From contig CAZTMX010000195.1 of the NCBI GenBank assembly GCA_964614855.1, forward strand, positions 1 through 5,497: 5,497 nt of DNA. The letters are read 5' to 3'. Source of the DNA: CAWJHE01 sp964614855 (GTDB taxonomy: Bacteria; Chloroflexota; Anaerolineae; Anaerolineales; UBA4823). This document shows, piece after piece, positions 5,184 to 5,497 of the stretch. The notes under the pieces were generated by a model. The model saw only the letters and a list, made by a program, of their open reading frames with translations. It was not told the DNA's origin and did not search any database. The position numbers were made by a program, and so were the translations under genes. Each line of letters opens with the position of its first letter. The first letter of the stretch is position 1.

Positions 5184-5497
5184 ATGATCGAAACCATCCC
5201 CAATGAAACCAGGATACTGGTGTATCTGCTGGGCGGGTTGTTCGCCGGCGGGCTGCTGCTTTCGGCTATTCTGCTGGCCTGGGTCCTCTGGCGCATCAAG
5301 CGCATCCGCCTGCCCGAAGGCGCAGATTACCTGACCACTTTGCGCGCCACGCCGCTGGTGGTTGTGCTCTTGTTGGATGTGCTGGATATGACTTTGGATC
5401 TGTTTGGCGCGCCCGTGGCGTGGGTGGTACTGGGCAAGCTGGGTCTGCATTCCCTGCGCACCGTGACGGTGGTGGAATCGGTGATCCCCGGCACGCA
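5184..5497 (+). CDS. Uncharacterised membrane protein, N-terminal part (runs off the right edge)
   Basis: An open frame with no stop up to the window end gives at least 104 residues, beginning MIETIPNETRILVYLLGG. The start is supported by AAAGGAG at 5171-5177, 6 nt before ATG. Residues 11-36 are a strong membrane helix (Leu/Gly/Ala-rich), followed by the positive patch RIKRIRLP (37-44), which suggests the N-terminus is outside by the positive-inside rule. A second hydrophobic stretch (57-84) is broken by Asp at 65, 68 and 72 (LLDVLDMTLD), spaced as if on one face of a helix. The visible end, TVVESVIPGT, looks like a conserved loop. I do not recognise the family and assign no function. It follows ridA by 92 nt in the same direction; the spacer has weak hairpins without a T-tract, so co-transcription with ridA is possible. 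Confidence 0.75.
   Translation, partial: MIETIPNETRILVYLLGGLFAGGLLLSAILLAWVLWRIKRIRLPEGADYLTTLRATPLVVVLLLDVLDMTLDLFGAPVAWVVLGKLGLHSLRTVTVVESVIPGT

Overview
The window is a G+C-rich bacterial chromosome segment with densely packed, ordinary-looking genes. A run of exactly 100 N (2779-2878) marks it as a scaffolded draft, probably metagenomic, assembly. The gene set (a multi-S1-domain protein, ComEA, a HET-C-like protein, an orphan DNA methyltransferase, threonine synthase, PspC, RidA) and the protein style would fit Chloroflexota, perhaps Anaerolineae. That placement is an impression from the proteins; no rRNA or other decisive marker is present. I see no CRISPR array, insertion sequence, tRNA or rRNA.

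Left block, + strand, 1-2935. The end of an S1-domain RNA-binding protein overlaps comEA by 4 nt (ATGA). After 22 nt comes a HET-C / phospholipase-C-like putative metal-binding protein, after 63 nt a beta-class DNA methyltransferase, and after 44 nt threonine synthase (thrC), most of which is lost in the assembly gap. The spacing suggests one transcription unit, at least through the methyltransferase. The leader of the methyltransferase holds three short complementary blocks that could form two mutually exclusive hairpins, one of which covers its ribosome-binding site.

Middle, 2936-3351. A good sigma70-type promoter (TTGCAA, 16 nt, extended TGTTATAAT) begins inside the 3' end of thrC. It drives a small PspC-domain membrane protein through a leader of about 115 nt that contains overlapping inverted repeats. 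A strong stem-loop flanked by A and T tracts lies between the convergent pspC and HAD-like genes and can terminate transcription from both sides.

Right block, 3354-5497. A minus-strand 378-aa protein carries HAD-phosphatase-like motifs in an unusual order (III/IV-like, then I, a helical insert, then II), which suggests a circularly permuted HAD fold. This is the most interesting item in the window. A 211-217 bp divergent intergenic region separates it from ridA (2-iminobutanoate/2-iminopropanoate deaminase family). ridA is followed by the start of an uncharacterised membrane protein that runs off the right edge.

Functionally the genes are mostly housekeeping or accessory: DNA uptake (ComEA), DNA methylation, threonine synthesis, envelope stress (PspC) and metabolite damage control (RidA). 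ThrC and RidA are linked only thematically, since threonine breakdown can yield the imines RidA removes. No multi-gene novel system is evident; the novelty is at the level of single proteins and leaders.
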